A DNA stretch of 64,000 bases from CBFIGX01 sp965662265 (GCA_965662265.1 CBFIGX010000004.1:124001-188000), one strand, 5' to 3'. Positions 37,016 through 47,052 are shown, counted from the first letter of the stretch. The notes: generated by a model from the sequence alone, not told the origin. Program-made: numbers and translations.

Positions 37016-38356
37016 ATGAAAATTACACAAACGATGAAAATCATCAAACACTTTATACTTGTTAGTTTAGCAGTAATAGCATCTAATATTCAAGCACAAG
37101 ATATCCATACAGGTTACCATTCAAACTCTTTTTTACTTCAGTCTTCAGTTAATCCAGCAATTTTCCCGCAAGCGAATACTGTTGTTAGTTTTCCAATGTT
37201 GGCAAATACGAGTTATAATTTTCAATTACCATTTAGTTTAAATGAGATTTTGGAAAAAGGAAATGATGATTCTTTGAGGATTAGCCTTCCGCATATAGCA
37301 TCAAATACCTCAAAACATAATATACTTCATGGTAATATAAGCAGAAACTTATTTTTTATTGGATTAAAAGTAGGAAAGAAGAAGGATATTTTCGCTTACA
37401 TAGGAGATGATATTTATGGTAGTTTCGGAATGAATCTCTCAGGAAATTTTATTGATTATTTGGCAAAAGGAAATGCTTCATTTTTAAATAATCAGCAATA
37501 TTTTGATGATGAAAAGTTTGAGGTGTTGGCTTATAATAAATTATATCTTGGTGCTTCTTATATGATTAACAATCAATGGAATGTTGGGGCACGATTAAAC
37601 TTTTTAACTGGTCTGGTTAATATTCATTCTAACAAAATGAGCATAGGTTTATATACAGATTCTACTTCAAGCCCAATTTATCAAACAACTATTAGTACAG
37701 ATATGTTAATACAAACATCTGGTATAGGACTGACGACTGATAGTCTAGAGTTTAATCCGATAGCAAATAGGGGATTTTCATTAGATCTTGGTACTTCCTA
37801 TAAATATAGTGATGAATGGACATTTTCATTAGCCGTAAAAGATTTAGGTGCAATAAATTGGTCAGAAGAAAACAGTAAATTATATGATACCGAAGGTGAG
37901 TCTAGTTTTGTGATTGAAGGATTAACACAAACAAGTTCTGGTGGAGAAGACTTAATAGATCAAATGGAAGGAATACTTGACTCATTAACTTCACATTTAG
38001 AGCTAGTAGGTTTAAACAAAAGCTATAAAACTAAATTGAACTCTAATATATACTTGGGAGCTCACTACACCTTATCAACAAAACATCAATTCTCAGCATT
38101 ATTCCACAGAACCAAGCGAATGGACCAAGGATTTACAGTATTTAGTTTAGCTTATCACAACCAACTTACTAAGTCATTCGAGCTATTAGGTTCCTATAGA
38201 AATCTTAACGGAATAAATAATTTGGGAACAGGCTTTGTTTGGAATTCAAATGCAATGCAACTACACTTTATCGTAGATAATATATTGGTGTTTGATGTTT
38301 TTGATGCTAAAAGTTTTGCGTATCAATTCGGTTTAAGTTTTCATTTTGGAAAATAA
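37016..38356 (+). CDS. DUF5723 family outer-membrane beta-barrel protein
   Basis: A 446 aa protein with a signal peptide (ending near NIQAQ). It starts with 'HSNSFLLQSSVNPAIFPQ', a hallmark of DUF5723 and PorP/SprF-like barrels, and ends in aromatic-terminated beta-strands (FQ.GLSFHFGK). Such proteins are predicted outer-membrane barrels of unknown transport or anchoring role. A second Met at residue 7 (37034) could be the true start. It is co-transcribed with the upstream lipoprotein. Confidence 0.83.
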   Translation: MKITQTMKIIKHFILVSLAVIASNIQAQDIHTGYHSNSFLLQSSVNPAIFPQANTVVSFPMLANTSYNFQLPFSLNEILEKGNDDSLRISLPHIASNTSKHNILHGNISRNLFFIGLKVGKKKDIFAYIGDDIYGSFGMNLSGNFIDYLAKGNASFLNNQQYFDDEKFEVLAYNKLYLGASYMINNQWNVGARLNFLTGLVNIHSNKMSIGLYTDSTSSPIYQTTISTDMLIQTSGIGLTTDSLEFNPIANRGFSLDLGTSYKYSDEWTFSLAVKDLGAINWSEENSKLYDTEGESSFVIEGLTQTSSGGEDLIDQMEGILDSLTSHLELVGLNKSYKTKLNSNIYLGAHYTLSTKHQFSALFHRTKRMDQGFTVFSLAYHNQLTKSFELLGSYRNLNGINNLGTGFVWNSNAMQLHFIVDNILVFDVFDAKSFAYQFGLSFHFGK

Positions 38357-38492
38357 TTGTCTCTTGTAAAATTGTTAAACAGCGTTTTATTTCTGTTAAA
38401 CAAGATCAAAACTATGATTATACTTGAACTAGTCTGGAGCATATAGACAGAGTTAGTAAACAGAAATATGTACTTGATTATTTGGCTTTATT

Positions 38493-39083
38493 TCAATTGT
38501 AATTATTGAAACCCATTAAACCTCTTACTTTATCACTATTTTCTTTTGAGGTTAAGTACTCAAGCAAATGAAATGCAACATCTATTCCTGTAGATGGTGC
38601 AGAAGAAGTAATGATAGAACCATCTATCACAACATTTTGTTCTTCGCAAATAACACCACACTCTTTTAGTGTATTTCTTCTATTTTTGTTGTTGTAAGTT
38701 GTACCCTTTCTGTGCTTTAAAATGCCACTTTTTGCAACCGGTAATGCACCTACACAAATCGTTGCAATCATTTTATTTTCGGTATTAAATTTCCTTATTA
38801 AGTTAAGAAACTTAGTATGGTATGCGTCCTTATAAAAACCATAATGTTCAAATCCACCAGGAATAGCAAGTGCATCAAATTCACTAATATCTTGGATACT
38901 ATCAATTTGATAATCTACACTAAATTGATGTTCGAATGAACTTATAATTTCATTATTTAAGCCACAGGTGTAGAGTTTTGTAGAACGATTTCCTTCAGCA
39001 AGATTCCATCCGATGACATCAATAAAAGCACTTTCTTCAAAAATTTCAAAACCATTTGTAAGTAATAGTAATACCTTTTTCAT
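38493..39083 (-). CDS. DJ-1/PfpI family protein
   Basis: A 196 aa protein of the class I glutamine-amidotransferase-like fold. The nucleophile elbow is ATIC110VGALP, with the N-terminal glutamate region GFEIFEES and the AIPGGFEHYG glycine loop, as in DJ-1/ThiJ. Members act as deglycases, chaperones or redox sensors; which applies here is unclear. It lies 24 bases downstream of tspO. Confidence 0.88.
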   Translation of the reverse strand: MKKVLLLLTNGFEIFEESAFIDVIGWNLAEGNRSTKLYTCGLNNEIISSFEHQFSVDYQIDSIQDISEFDALAIPGGFEHYGFYKDAYHTKFLNLIRKFNTENKMIATICVGALPVAKSGILKHRKGTTYNNKNRRNTLKECGVICEEQNVVIDGSIITSSAPSTGIDVAFHLLEYLTSKENSDKVRGLMGFNNYN

Positions 39084-39107
39084 TTTAATAAGAGATGAGA
39101 TAATAAT

Positions 39108-39572
39108 TTAATTATGAAGTAGTACATAAGCATTCAATGAATTGGCAATCATTAACCAAATTAAATAAGGAGAAATTAATAAACTTTTGGTTTTTAATTT
39201 AGAGTAGTAGTTTAACATAAAATAACCAATAAGTACCGTAAGACAGGTAATAATTACCATTCCACTAATAGCATTTTGGAAATAGAAAAAACATGGGTTC
39301 CATCCAGTATTTAAAAACCATTGTATACTAAATAAACCGATCATTTTTTTTTTGTTTTTTACCAGAGGCCACAAATAACTTAAGTAAATACTAAAACATA
39401 GCATTATTGTGCTCCATGCCATGCCAAAAAACCATCCTGGTGGCGTCCAAGGAGCTTTATTTAAACCTAAGTACCATTCTGACGAAACCCCGATACTTGT
39501 ATACATACTGCCTATAGCAAGCGCTAGGAAGTTTAAAAGTAAAAAAATAATAAGTCGATACCTCATTTTCAA
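39108..39572 (-). CDS. TspO/MBR family protein
   Basis: A 154 aa, five-helix membrane protein. Conserved TspO features are visible: 'WYLGLNKAPWTPPGWFFGMAWSTIM' in the first half, 'WFLNTGWNPCFF' and the 'YLIWLMIANSLNAYVL' end. TspO binds porphyrins and cholesterol-like ligands and takes part in tetrapyrrole-linked stress signalling. It is paired with the DJ-1/PfpI gene downstream. Confidence 0.9.
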   Translation of the reverse strand: MKMRYRLIIFLLLNFLALAIGSMYTSIGVSSEWYLGLNKAPWTPPGWFFGMAWSTIMLCFSIYLSYLWPLVKNKKKMIGLFSIQWFLNTGWNPCFFYFQNAISGMVIITCLTVLIGYFMLNYYSKLKTKSLLISPYLIWLMIANSLNAYVLLHN

Positions 39573-39662
39573 AAACTATAGTTAATTATTAAGATTTATA
39601 TGAATGCAGGTTTTTAGATATAAACATCAATTTTGGTGTTTATTCCCTTTTATGACAATCCT

Positions 39663-40682
39663 TTAAATTTTCATTCTTGCTTGAGCTGTTGCTGCTGAGT
39701 CAGAAAATTCTCCCTTTAAATATTTAAAATAACCCACAATGGCTATCATTGCAGCGTTGTCAGTACAATATTCAAATTTCGGGATGTATGTGGTCCAACC
39801 ATGAGTTTTTTCACTCTCTTTAAGTTTTTTACGAAGTCCTGAGTTTGCAGAAACACCTCCTGCAATAGCTATTTGCTTAATGCCCGTATTTTTTACAGCA
39901 TTAGTTATTTTCTCTAATAAAATAGCTATGATTGTGTGTTGTATTGATGCACATAAATCAAATAAGTTTTCCTTAATGAAATTAGGGTTTTTACGCTCTT
40001 CTCTTTGAATGAGTTGTAAAATATTAGATTTTAAGCCACTAAAACTAAACTCTAATTCACCAACCTTAGGTTTCGTAAAGATAAATGCTTTAGGATTCCC
40101 TTCTTTTGCATATTTGTCGATTAATGGCCCGCCAGGGTATGGCAGTCCTAAAATTTTAGCACTCTTATCAAAAGCTTCTCCGGCTGCATCGTCTATAGTT
40201 TCACCAATTACAGACATTTCAAAATAATTATTCACCCTTACAATTTGAGTATGCCCTCCAGATACCGTAAGACACAAAAATGGAAAGGATGGTTTTTTTT
40301 GATGATCATCAATAAAGTGAGCCATAATGTGACCTTGCATATGGTTTACTTCTATTAAAGGGATATTTAAGGCTAGAGAAAGTGATTTAGAAAATGAAGT
40401 ACCTACCAATAGTGAGCCCATAAGTCCTGGTCCTCGCGTAAAGGCTATAGCATCTAGCTCCTCTTTATGGATATTTGCTATCTTTAGAGCCTCATTTACT
40501 ACGGGTACAATATTTTGTTGGTGTGCTCTTGAGGCAAGCTCTGGCACTACGCCACCAAAAGACTTGTGAACTTCTTGATTCGCAACAATGTTTGAATATA
40601 TTTTTGCGTTTTTGATTACAGCTGCAGAGGTGTCATCACAAGATGATTCTATACCGAGTATAGTGATACTTTTTTTAGTCAT
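39663..40682 (-). CDS. tsaD: tRNA N6-threonylcarbamoyladenosine synthase subunit TsaD
   Basis: TsaD (Kae1/YgjD) transfers threonylcarbamate to A37 of ANN-decoding tRNAs, working with TsaB and TsaE. At 339 aa it has the N-terminal GIESSCDDT, the metal ligands H114 and H118 in VNHMQGH, the LTVSGGHTQIV nucleotide loop, and the C-terminal CTDNAAMIA. It is an essential gene. Its ATG lies 4 bases from a perfect -7 box, so it is probably leaderless, and it is divergent from tamB. Confidence 0.96.
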   Translation of the reverse strand: MTKKSITILGIESSCDDTSAAVIKNAKIYSNIVANQEVHKSFGGVVPELASRAHQQNIVPVVNEALKIANIHKEELDAIAFTRGPGLMGSLLVGTSFSKSLSLALNIPLIEVNHMQGHIMAHFIDDHQKKPSFPFLCLTVSGGHTQIVRVNNYFEMSVIGETIDDAAGEAFDKSAKILGLPYPGGPLIDKYAKEGNPKAFIFTKPKVGELEFSFSGLKSNILQLIQREERKNPNFIKENLFDLCASIQHTIIAILLEKITNAVKNTGIKQIAIAGGVSANSGLRKKLKESEKTHGWTTYIPKFEYCTDNAAMIAIVGYFKYLKGEFSDSAATAQARMKI

Positions 40683-40686
40683 ACCA

Positions 40687-40694
40687 CAAAAATA
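40687..40694 (-). promoter_or_regulatory. -7 promoter box (TATTTTTG, minus strand)
   Basis: A full TAnnTTTG match, only 4 bases before the tsaD ATG. Transcription would start at or next to the start codon. Confidence 0.45.
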
Positions 40695-40742
40695 AAGAAT
40701 TGTATTATTAATAAAGGGAAAAATATAATTAAGCGTCTTCTG

Positions 40743-41126
40743 ATGCTAACTAGCATACTCTTTTTAGCTACCATTTCTTTTGTACAATTACCGAGTATTC
40801 AAAAAAGAATAGCTGATGAGATTAGTCAATGGTTATCTTCTACCTTTGATATGAATGTAGTGTCCGAAAAAGTTCATGTTAGTCTTCTTAGTGGTGTAAT
40901 GTTTGAGGACTTACTTGTTGTTAATGAATATTCAGATACTCTTGTTTGCATTAAAAAACTAAAGCTAAAACCAACACACTTTAACCTTAGAAACTTGGAA
41001 AAAGTTTACATTGAAGGTATGTATTTAAATGGTCTTTTAAATGATTCAACTCAAAAAGACTATTTATCTCAGTTATTAGATTCTCTTAACTTACCAAAAC
41101 AACAACAACGACAAAACCCGAATTAA
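40743..41126 (+). CDS. tamB: TamB N-terminal fragment (frameshifted)
   Basis: This piece holds the membrane anchor (residues 1-15) and the first AsmA/TamB-like domain ('VQLPSIQKRIADEISQWLSS', 'VVSEKVHVSLLSGVMFEDL'). The frame ends at 41126 in KQQQRQNPN. The neighbouring frame reads TTTTKPELNIDIKSLWINNGK, which continues the family sequence. Adding one A to the AAAA run at 41096-41099 would join them. Upstream of the ATG the frame stays open with a basic IIKRLL stretch, so the true start may be a few codons earlier. TamB bridges the periplasm in lipid and outer-membrane protein transport. Confidence 0.82.
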   Translation: MLTSILFLATISFVQLPSIQKRIADEISQWLSSTFDMNVVSEKVHVSLLSGVMFEDLLVVNEYSDTLVCIKKLKLKPTHFNLRNLEKVYIEGMYLNGLLNDSTQKDYLSQLLDSLNLPKQQQRQNPN

Positions 41127-41143
41127 ATATTGATATTAAAAGC

Positions 41144-44100
41144 TTGTGGATAAATAATGGGAAGATAGATTATGGTAATCCTGATAATCATATCCAAATC
41201 AGATATTTAAATTTATTTGCAAAAGATATGAGGCTTGGTGATGATTTAAAATTTGATATCAGTCAAATGTCTTGGGAAATGAATGAAGGCGTATCTCATA
41301 AGTTTTCTGCTGATTTTAATTTCAGTGATAAAGAACAACATATTACTAATTTTAATTGGCGTAGTGACAATTCCTACTTGAAGTATTCTTATCATCGTGA
41401 TATACCTAAAGATAGAGTTACTATAGATGATTTTGAATTAGTTGCTGATGCAAGCTCAAGTAAAAGTATATATAAAGATTTTCCAGATTCACTTCTCATT
41501 GAAATTAAAAACGATTTGTTTATAGATAGCGGAACATTGGTTACAAATAATTTGATATTGAAATCTAATAATAAATCTTTAATATCAGGAAATTTGATCG
41601 TAAATGATGTTTATGATATGTCGGATATGACCTACCGATTTGAAATGACAGAGTGCACCGTTAATAAAGATGAATGGGATTGGTTAGAGCCCTTGTTTGA
41701 TAAAAATTACTTGCTTTCCAAGTTAGGCTCTATTGAGGCTAAAGGTATGATATCTGGAAGTCCTAATGATGTAGATTTGAAATTTGATTTAGATTCAGAT
41801 GTGGGAGCAATGTCAGCTGATATTTTTGTGGGTTTATCAGATACAGTAAGCTTGCCAATTTACGATGGAAGATTAAATTTTAATGAATTTAATTTACAAC
41901 CATTTAGCCGTCAAGGTAATCTAGGTAAAATAAATGCCAAGTTAGATGTGCAAGGTGAAGGTTTTGATATAGCAAGTTTTAATACCATTGTATCTGGTTA
42001 CATAGCCGGTTTAACATGGAATAACTATAATTATCAAAATATTAATCTTAATGGCCGACTAAAACCGAATCATTTTTCTGGAGAAACAACCATTGCAGAC
42101 GACAATTTGGAACTAGATTTCTCTGGGGAAATCGACTTTTCTGGATCAAAACCAAAATTGGATTTTGTAGCGGATATAATAGAAACTGATCTAGTAGCAT
42201 TAAATTTATACAAAAACAGCGATAAAGCTCTGTTTTCTAGTTTAATTGAGATCAATTTAGTGGGATCTAGTTGGGAAGATATTGAAGGGGACTTAGACGT
42301 GTTTTTTACAAACTTAGAAACTGAGGACTATTATTACCATATTGATGATATTTATTTTAAATCGATTAGGTCTAATGTTTCTGATTCACTAATTATTAAA
42401 TCACAATTTGCAGATGTTAATTTATCAGGAGATATAAACATCCCTGAAATATTTAATTCGTTTAATTCTAGTTTCAAACCTCATTTACCTTTGCTTCCAA
42501 ATGGGAATACTTACAGGCAAGACTTTAATTTTAAAGCCAAACTATATAATACCAAAACACTAACAAACCTATTTCTACCTTCATTAAGAATTGCAGATGG
42601 AACTGTGTTAGAAGGTGAATTTGATAGTTATAATAATAATTTTAGTGCCAAAATTAATAGCCCAGAGGTCATATGGAATAATCTTGTAATAGAACATCTC
42701 GACATATCAACATTAGCAAACCGGGAAAATTGGCTATTAGATTTAAAAACCTCTACAGTATCACAGACAGGTAATAACTTATTTGAAAATATAGAGTTAG
42801 AAAATAAAGGTAGCTACGGTGATTGGCGCTATTCAATATTATGGGCATCAGGTGACACTTTGAAATATGATGGGTATATCAAAGGCAATTATAATGTGTC
42901 ACCTAAAAAATTATCAATGGCATTCGATGAAAGTCAGCTCTATTTTGCCGATACACTATGGCAATTAAATAATACTTCTCAATTCTCTTATTCTAATGGG
43001 AACATCGTTTCGAATATTAATTTATTTAACCCATCTCAAAAACTTGATTTAACCATCAATAATGATCAGATCGAATTGTCGTTTAATAATTTTGAAACGT
43101 ACAATTTTTACCCGTGGATGGTTGATGCCAAGACTTATCTGGATGGTCGTTTAGATGGAAAAATGCTGATGAATTCGGAAAATGAATTATACGGCAACCT
43201 CACAATTGATTCAACATTATTAAATGACTATTACTTTGGAGACATAAACGCTAACATCTACTTTGATCCCCAAACAAAGCGTCAATTAATTGCTGGTTCT
43301 GTAAATGCGAATGGGGAAAAAGAAATAGATTTCAATGGTTCATATCTAAGTCAATTAGATTCTAATAACTTTAATTTAAATATTGATGTTGGGTATTTAG
43401 ATTTGGCTCATATTGAATCTTATGTTGATGATATATTTGAGGAGTTTTCTGGATCTATTACTGGGAAATTTGATATATATGGCGCTATAGATGATGCAAA
43501 ATTTGATGCAAAATTTGATGTGAATAAAATGATAATAGACATCCCATTGTTAAATACTAGAATGGAGTCGTATAACACATCAAAGATGAATATTACTGAA
43601 AAATATATTGATTTTGATGGCGTATTATTTAGCGATAATTATGCAGGCAATGCTTTATTGACTGGAGAACTATTGCATAATAATTTTACTGACTTTTCAT
43701 TGGGTTTACAGTTGGATGTTGACAGTTTTTTGTGTCTAAATACTGATGCCTTTAATGAGGAGCGCTATTATGGAAAAGTTATTTCTACTGGTGACGTAAC
43801 ATTTAAAGGACCACTAGATGCCATCGCTATTAATATAAATGCAAAGACAGAAAAAGGTACTGATATCTTTATTCCTCTAGATGATGATGATGCTGCTGAT
43901 GACTTGAGTTTTATTCATTTTATTGACGATAAAAATATTGATCTAGACAGCATGTGGTCTGCACCACTATTAAGCTCAAATAGTGATCCTCTAAATATTG
44001 ATTTTAATTTAGAGTTTAACGATAAGTCACATTTAAATTTAATTTTTGATGAGGAACTTGGAGATAAAATTCGTGCTAAAGGAAATGGGTTCATTAAAAT

Positions 44101-44797
44101 AGGTGTAAACGGTTCAAATGACATAAATATGTTTGGCGAATATATAGTTGATGAAGGAGAGTATCTCTTTACACTTCAAAATTTTGCTAACAAAAAGTTT
44201 GAGATAGAACAAGGGGCAACTTTTGTTTGGGACGGTGATCCTTATGAAGCACAAATGGATTTAAGAGCACTCTATAAACTTAATACTAACATAAGTCCTC
44301 TAAGTTCAGAATATAATAGAAATGCTGATGTTGAGTGTCGCATGATAATGACTGGACAACTTCTGCAGCCAAAAATAGAATTTGATGTTCAAATTCCAAA
44401 AGGTGATGATTTGATTAAACGTATTCTTGAGGAGCGAACAAATACAGAAGAGAAAAACACCCAGCAGTTTCTTTCGTTGTTAGTGCTTAATAGCTTCATG
44501 AGTTCTGATGAATTTGAAAGCACCGATGTAGACTATCTAAGCTCTACTGTTTCTAATGGAGTTGAGGTTCTTAATAATCAACTTTCCAATTGGACATCTC
44601 AATTTACTGACAGGGTAGATCTTGGTATAAAGTATCGTCCAAGCTTAGGAGACACCTTATCGAATAAAGAATTTGAATTACTTCTAAACAACATGAAACT
44701 TAACGATAGAATTACTTTAAATGGCAATATAGGAACTTTGCCAAGTCAAAATACAACTCGTGTAATTGGCAGATTTAAAAGTAGAATATCGACTTAG
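41144..44797 (+). CDS. tamB: TamB main body (frameshifted at both ends)
   Basis: About 1,217 codons of repetitive beta-strand sequence forming the long lipid-binding groove, ending in the DUF490/TamB domain ('GSNDINMFGEYIVDEGEYLFTLQNF', 'IPKGDDLIKRILEERT', 'NGIG'-like end stretches). The first in-frame Met/Leu codon is not a real start, because the N-terminal anchor lies in the ORF upstream. At the 3' end the frame stops at 44797 after VIGRFKSRIST, while the next frame gives the expected VEYRLSDDGKL continuation. TamB normally works with an Omp85-family partner; none is in this window. Confidence 0.85.
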   Translation: MWINNGKIDYGNPDNHIQIRYLNLFAKDMRLGDDLKFDISQMSWEMNEGVSHKFSADFNFSDKEQHITNFNWRSDNSYLKYSYHRDIPKDRVTIDDFELVADASSSKSIYKDFPDSLLIEIKNDLFIDSGTLVTNNLILKSNNKSLISGNLIVNDVYDMSDMTYRFEMTECTVNKDEWDWLEPLFDKNYLLSKLGSIEAKGMISGSPNDVDLKFDLDSDVGAMSADIFVGLSDTVSLPIYDGRLNFNEFNLQPFSRQGNLGKINAKLDVQGEGFDIASFNTIVSGYIAGLTWNNYNYQNINLNGRLKPNHFSGETTIADDNLELDFSGEIDFSGSKPKLDFVADIIETDLVALNLYKNSDKALFSSLIEINLVGSSWEDIEGDLDVFFTNLETEDYYYHIDDIYFKSIRSNVSDSLIIKSQFADVNLSGDINIPEIFNSFNSSFKPHLPLLPNGNTYRQDFNFKAKLYNTKTLTNLFLPSLRIADGTVLEGEFDSYNNNFSAKINSPEVIWNNLVIEHLDISTLANRENWLLDLKTSTVSQTGNNLFENIELENKGSYGDWRYSILWASGDTLKYDGYIKGNYNVSPKKLSMAFDESQLYFADTLWQLNNTSQFSYSNGNIVSNINLFNPSQKLDLTINNDQIELSFNNFETYNFYPWMVDAKTYLDGRLDGKMLMNSENELYGNLTIDSTLLNDYYFGDINANIYFDPQTKRQLIAGSVNANGEKEIDFNGSYLSQLDSNNFNLNIDVGYLDLAHIESYVDDIFEEFSGSITGKFDIYGAIDDAKFDAKFDVNKMIIDIPLLNTRMESYNTSKMNITEKYIDFDGVLFSDNYAGNALLTGELLHNNFTDFSLGLQLDVDSFLCLNTDAFNEERYYGKVISTGDVTFKGPLDAIAININAKTEKGTDIFIPLDDDDAADDLSFIHFIDDKNIDLDSMWSAPLLSSNSDPLNIDFNLEFNDKSHLNLIFDEELGDKIRAKGNGFIKIGVNGSNDINMFGEYIVDEGEYLFTLQNFANKKFEIEQGATFVWDGDPYEAQMDLRALYKLNTNISPLSSEYNRNADVECRMIMTGQLLQPKIEFDVQIPKGDDLIKRILEERTNTEEKNTQQFLSLLVLNSFMSSDEFESTDVDYLSSTVSNGVEVLNNQLSNWTSQFTDRVDLGIKYRPSLGDTLSNKEFELLLNNMKLNDRITLNGNIGTLPSQNTTRVIGRFKSRIST

Positions 44798-44978
44798 TGA
44801 TGACGGTAAATTAAAGCTAGTTGCGTTTAGAAATTTAGAAGAAAGTTTTGAGATTCAAGTTGATGAAACTAATTATACAACAGGAGTAGGATTGTTTTAC
44901 AGAGATGAATTTGAGGATTTCTCTAATCTATGGGATAGGGTAATTCATCTTTTTAAATCAAAAAAAAATAAACTTTAA
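44766..44978 (+). CDS. tamB: TamB C-terminal fragment (frameshifted)
   Basis: The last 60 or so residues of TamB, DLKVEYRLSDDGKLKLVAF ... TGVGLFYRDEF, lie in a third frame. The 'VEY.L..DG.L.L..F...' and 'Y..G.G.FYR.EF' patterns are the usual end of Bacteroidota TamB proteins. Removing one base in ATTGGCAGATTTA at about 44767-44775 gives VIGDLKVEY and joins the frames. Confidence 0.8.
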   Translation: MADLKVEYRLSDDGKLKLVAFRNLEESFEIQVDETNYTTGVGLFYRDEFEDFSNLWDRVIHLFKSKKNKL

Positions 44979-45004
44979 CATAGCAAGTTTCTTTACTTAA
45001 AAAT

Positions 45005-46348
45005 CTATATGCCTGTGTAGTTTTGAGGAGTAATTTGTTTTAGTTCAGCTTTTAAATCGTTTCTTATATCAAGTGTGTCTATAAAATCAGCTATACTCTG
45101 TTGCGTAACAGCAGTATTCGTTCTTGTTAATCCTTTTAATGCTTCATATGGTGAGGGGTAGGCTTCACGTCTTAAAACAGTTTGAATAGCTTCTGCTACT
45201 ACCGCCCAATTATTCTCAAGATCTCTGTTAATATTATCTTGTCTAATAATTAATTTGTTTAAACCTCTGAGTAATGCCCCAAATGCAATACTAGTGTGTG
45301 CAATAGGTACACCAACATTTCTGAGTACTGTTGAGTCCGTTAAATCTCTTTGTAACCTCGAAATGGGTAGTTTTGCAGATAAATGCTCAAAAAGTGCATT
45401 CGCAATACCAATATTACCTTCAGAGTTTTCAAAATCTATTGGATTTACTTTATGAGGCATAGCAGACGAGCCTACTTCACCTTCTTTTATTTTTTGTTTG
45501 AAATAATCCATGGAGATGTAGGTCCAAACATCTCGATCTAAATCCAATAATATATTGTTGATACGCTTCATAGCATCAAATAATGAAGCCAAGTTATCAT
45601 AATGCTCAATTTGAGTGGTTGGGTGCGAGCGATCAAGACCTAAAATATCATTAACAAAATGATTGCCAAATGCTAGCCAATCATGGTTTGGGTATGCAAC
45701 TTTGTGAGCGTTAAAATTACCGGTTGCTCCCCCAAATTTTGCCGAAAAGGGTATAGCCTTTAATTGTTCTAACTGTTTTTTGATTCGAACAATATACACC
45801 TCAATTTCTTTACCCATTCGTGTAGGAGATGCTGGTTGGCCATGAGTTCTAGCAAGAAGAGGTATATCTTTCCATTCTATGGCAAGTTCCGTAAGCTTTT
45901 CTATTACTTTTTCTAATTCGGGAAGGTAATTTTCTAATACAGCTTCTTTAAGAGAAAGAGGAACTGAAGTGTTGTTAATATCTTGAGAGGTTAATCCAAA
46001 GTGAATAAATTCTTTGTACTTATTAAGATGAAGTTCCTCAAATTTTTCTTTAATGAAGTATTCGACTGCTTTTACATCGTGATTGGTTACTTTTTCAATG
46101 TTCTTAATTGCCTGTGCATCTTCCTCACTAAATTCTATGTATACTGCCCTAAGTCGATCAAATAATGAAGTATCAATACTTTTCAATTGCGGTAGAGGTA
46201 TTTCACATAGGGCTATAAAATATTCAATTTCTACACGTACACGGTACTTAATCAAAGCGTATTCAGAAAAGTAAGTTGCAAATTTTCCACCTACTCTACG
46301 ATATCTTCCATCTACTGGTGATATTGCTGTTAATGCATTCAAATTCAT
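45005..46348 (-). CDS. purB: adenylosuccinate lyase
   Basis: PurB catalyses two fumarate-releasing steps in purine synthesis, SAICAR to AICAR and adenylosuccinate to AMP. The 447 aa length, the fumarase-superfamily signature GSSAMPHKVNPIDFEN, and 'ARTHGQPASPTRMGKE' with 'TSQDINNTSVPL' match the E. coli-like PurB branch. It is single, with a -7 box 25 bases upstream; no purine riboswitch is visible. Confidence 0.96.
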   Translation of the reverse strand: MNLNALTAISPVDGRYRRVGGKFATYFSEYALIKYRVRVEIEYFIALCEIPLPQLKSIDTSLFDRLRAVYIEFSEEDAQAIKNIEKVTNHDVKAVEYFIKEKFEELHLNKYKEFIHFGLTSQDINNTSVPLSLKEAVLENYLPELEKVIEKLTELAIEWKDIPLLARTHGQPASPTRMGKEIEVYIVRIKKQLEQLKAIPFSAKFGGATGNFNAHKVAYPNHDWLAFGNHFVNDILGLDRSHPTTQIEHYDNLASLFDAMKRINNILLDLDRDVWTYISMDYFKQKIKEGEVGSSAMPHKVNPIDFENSEGNIGIANALFEHLSAKLPISRLQRDLTDSTVLRNVGVPIAHTSIAFGALLRGLNKLIIRQDNINRDLENNWAVVAEAIQTVLRREAYPSPYEALKGLTRTNTAVTQQSIADFIDTLDIRNDLKAELKQITPQNYTGI

Positions 46349-46373
46349 AGTTCCTGCTTCAAAAATTAGTGGT

Positions 46374-46381
46374 CAAAGGTA
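46374..46381 (-). promoter_or_regulatory. -7 promoter box (TACCTTTG, minus strand)
   Basis: A full TAnnTTTG match, 25 bases before the purB ATG. Confidence 0.45.
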
Positions 46382-46528
46382 GTAAAACACTTTTTTTTAG
46401 ATGTAGTTTACATCATTAATGTTAACGTTTACTAATATAGATTTGCAATTACTGTGGTTCAAAGTAATTGTTGTTCTATTTTTTGATAATTTGGGGTAAG
46501 TACTTATATTTATGTAGATATTTAAATA

Positions 46529-47014
46529 ATGCTTAGAATGAAAAACAAAAAAGTAATTTGGATAATAGGTACATTATTGATTGTTGGAATATTTTTAAAT
46601 GAATATTATAAAGCACCTTCATTAGAAATTGATGAGGTTGCTGTTACTTCATTAGACGGAACCCCTTTTGAATTGAGTCAATTTAAAGGAAAACCTATTG
46701 TTGTGAATTATTGGGCTACATGGTGTCCACCTTGTTTAAAAGAATTTCCACATTTTGAAAAAGTAAAACAAGATGTAGAGGGTCGGGTTCAATTTTTAAT
46801 GGTTTCTGACGAATCTATTGAAACTATAACTAGATTTTCATCATCAAAGCCTTATACATTTACCTATTTAAAGAGCGCTCTACCTTTCTCTGAATTAGGC
46901 ATTCATTCACGCCCAAGTACATTAATATACAATGCCAACGGAGATTTGATTCATACTATAACTGGGATGATCGAAGAAGAAGAGTTAAATCATTTATTAC
47001 TCGAAATATTATAG
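46529..47014 (+). CDS. membrane-anchored TlpA-like thioredoxin
   Basis: A 161 aa protein with one N-terminal membrane anchor (about residues 9-25) and a thioredoxin fold. The active site is WC66PPC69 followed by KEFPHFEKV, and the cis-proline loop is GIHSRPSTLIYN. The motif and topology match TlpA/ResA reductases facing the periplasm, which are used in cytochrome c maturation or disulfide repair. Either Met1 or Met4 could start the protein. Confidence 0.88.
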   Translation: MLRMKNKKVIWIIGTLLIVGIFLNEYYKAPSLEIDEVAVTSLDGTPFELSQFKGKPIVVNYWATWCPPCLKEFPHFEKVKQDVEGRVQFLMVSDESIETITRFSSSKPYTFTYLKSALPFSELGIHSRPSTLIYNANGDLIHTITGMIEEEELNHLLLEIL

Positions 47015-47044
47015 TCATCAGATCTTTATTTAAGATTAATCCAA

Positions 47045-47052
47045 TATTTTTG
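47045..47052 (+). promoter_or_regulatory. -7 promoter box (TATTTTTG)
   Basis: A full TAnnTTTG match, 14 bases before the DUF456 ATG. It probably drives DUF456 and mqnA. Confidence 0.45.
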
